A DNA stretch of 14,821 bases from Bacteroidales bacterium UBA5548 (lineage in GTDB: Bacteria > Bacteroidota > Bacteroidia > Bacteroidales > UBA932): assembly GCA_002425935.1 (NCBI GenBank), contig DINE01000011.1:23366-38186 (forward strand). Reading direction: 5' to 3'. This document shows, one piece after another, positions 14,078-14,821 of the stretch. The position numbers and the translations under genes were made by a program. Within the stretch, counting starts at the first letter, position 1; each line of letters starts with the position of its first letter. A model generated the notes under the pieces. That model saw only the letters and a program-made list of their open reading frames with translations, was not told the origin of the DNA and did not search any database.

Positions 14078-14376
14078 AACATACCCAGCTCAAAAAGAGC
14101 CTCTTCACTCATCCTGTTTTTGTCCCATGGAGGGTCAAATGTTAACTCAATAGCAACATCTTCGATTGTTGGTACCATAGATACCGCATCGTGAACATCC
14201 TGAAGCAATTCGTCAACCATTGGACAGTTGGGTGCAGTCAAAGTCATCTTGATGAATGCTTTGTGGTTTTCATCAACTCTGATTTCGTATATCAGACCCA
14301 GATCATAAACATTTACAGGTATTTCAGGATCGTAAACCTGTTTTAGTGCCAATACAATATTCTTCTCTACGCTCAT
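14074..14376 (-). CDS. MIP18/DUF59 family iron-sulfur assembly factor (SufT-like)
   Basis: A 100-residue single-domain DUF59 protein, the family of SufT and eukaryotic MIP18, which helps mature iron-sulfur proteins in the cytoplasm. Signatures: VYDPEIPVNVYDLGLIY (14-30), MTLTAPNCPMVDE (44-56) with the conserved Cys51, and the C-terminal LTFDPPWDKNRMSEEA (78-93). It is the short form, lacking the extensions found in longer SufT proteins. It starts 13 bases after sufE and its stop overlaps the folK start by four bases. Pairing with SufE supports a role in the SUF pathway. Confidence 0.92.
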   Translation of the reverse strand: MSVEKNIVLALKQVYDPEIPVNVYDLGLIYEIRVDENHKAFIKMTLTAPNCPMVDELLQDVHDAVSMVPTIEDVAIELTFDPPWDKNRMSEEALFELGML

Positions 14377-14389
14377 CTTTTAAAAATTT

Positions 14390-14803
14390 TTAAGAGGAGT
14401 AGGCCATCGCATAGATCTTAATCTGCTTTATCATAGAGAGCAGACCATTTGCCCTTGTTGGAGAAAGATTCTCCTGCAAGCCAATCTCCTTAATAAAATC
14501 GAGGTCAGCTTCAATAATCTCCTTAGGACTCCTCCCTGAAAATACCCTTACAAGCAGAGAGATTATCCCCTTGGTGATTATAGCATCACTGTCGGCAGTA
14601 AAAAACACCTTCCCGTCTTTAAACTCAGCATTTAACCAAACTCTTGACTGACATCCCTTTATCAGGTTGCCTTCAAGTTTTTGACCCTCGTTTATTATTG
14701 GAAGAGATTTCCCCAGTTCAATAAGGTACTCATATTTATCCATCCAATCGGTAAATATCGAGAACTCCTCAACAATTTGCTGCTCTACCTCTTTAATTGT
14801 CAT
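14390..14803 (-). CDS. sufE: SufE family cysteine desulfurase activator
   Basis: A 137-residue SufE-like protein. SufE accepts persulfide sulfur from the cysteine desulfurase SufS and passes it to the SufBCD scaffold. Cys51 in KGCQSRVWL aligns with the catalytic Cys51 of E. coli SufE. Other family segments are DWMDKYEYLIELGKSLP (19-35), NEGQKLEGNLIKGC (38-51), DSDAIITKGIISLLVRVFSGRSPKEI (72-97) and SPTRANGLLSMIKQIK (114-129). It is the first gene of a block with the DUF59 gene and folK. Only 18 bases lie upstream inside the window, so its promoter and any sufS partner cannot be seen. Confidence 0.94.
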   Translation of the reverse strand: MTIKEVEQQIVEEFSIFTDWMDKYEYLIELGKSLPIINEGQKLEGNLIKGCQSRVWLNAEFKDGKVFFTADSDAIITKGIISLLVRVFSGRSPKEIIEADLDFIKEIGLQENLSPTRANGLLSMIKQIKIYAMAYSS

Positions 14804-14821
14804 TATATATTAAATTATATT

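Noticed and set aside
1..14821. Mobile element, phage, CRISPR array or defence system
   Set aside because: I found no transposase, integrase, repeat-spacer pattern, toxin-antitoxin pair or nuclease-type gene; the frame is filled with ordinary chromosomal genes of even composition.

Overview
The window looks like a chromosomal segment of a member of the Bacteroidetes, most probably the order Bacteroidales. Several promoters fit the Bacteroidetes pattern (TTTG, a spacer of about 19-21 bases, then TAnnTTTG) and not the -35/-10 pattern. Shine-Dalgarno sequences are mostly absent. The protein families (345-residue AsnA, single-chain GlyRS, a small DUF59 protein beside SufE) are the forms usual in that phylum. 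Base composition and codon use look even across the window, and I see no insertion sequence, integrase, CRISPR array or phage gene.

Layout: (1) 1-263: a tRNA-Pro(UGG) gene with its own promoter, a small hairpin at the predicted transcript start and a strong intrinsic terminator. (2) 403-3903, plus strand: an outer-membrane beta-barrel protein, an orphan CHASE4-type sensor histidine kinase, and ammonia-dependent asparagine synthetase (asnA). (3) 3978-6395, plus strand: a 17-bp hairpin, a lipoprotein of unknown function, a radical SAM protein with a C-terminal cysteine cluster, and a four-helix membrane protein. The three genes lie 11-14 bases apart and look like one operon. This is the best candidate for something undescribed. 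(4) 6397-8926, minus strand: glycyl-tRNA synthetase followed by a dihydroorotate-dehydrogenase-like flavoprotein, 13 bases apart. (5) 9025-11016, plus strand: DsbD, the transmembrane thiol reductase, transcribed divergently from glyS, with a terminator hairpin that contains the stop codon. (6) 11067-13531, minus strand: an AraC-family regulator, a pirin and an NfsB-like nitroreductase, probably a redox or stress cluster. (7) 13580-14803, minus strand: sufE, a DUF59/SufT-like iron-sulfur assembly gene and folK, compact and partly overlapping.

Most of the window is housekeeping: translation (tRNA-Pro, GlyRS), asparagine and folate synthesis, Fe-S assembly and periplasmic thiol reduction. Themes that recur are redox and Fe-S chemistry (DsbD, nitroreductase, pirin, SufE, SufT, radical SAM) and envelope proteins (barrel, lipoprotein, small membrane protein, sensor kinase). 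Functional links between the separate blocks are not shown by the sequence. All calls come from reading the sequence and recalling protein families; no database search was run.
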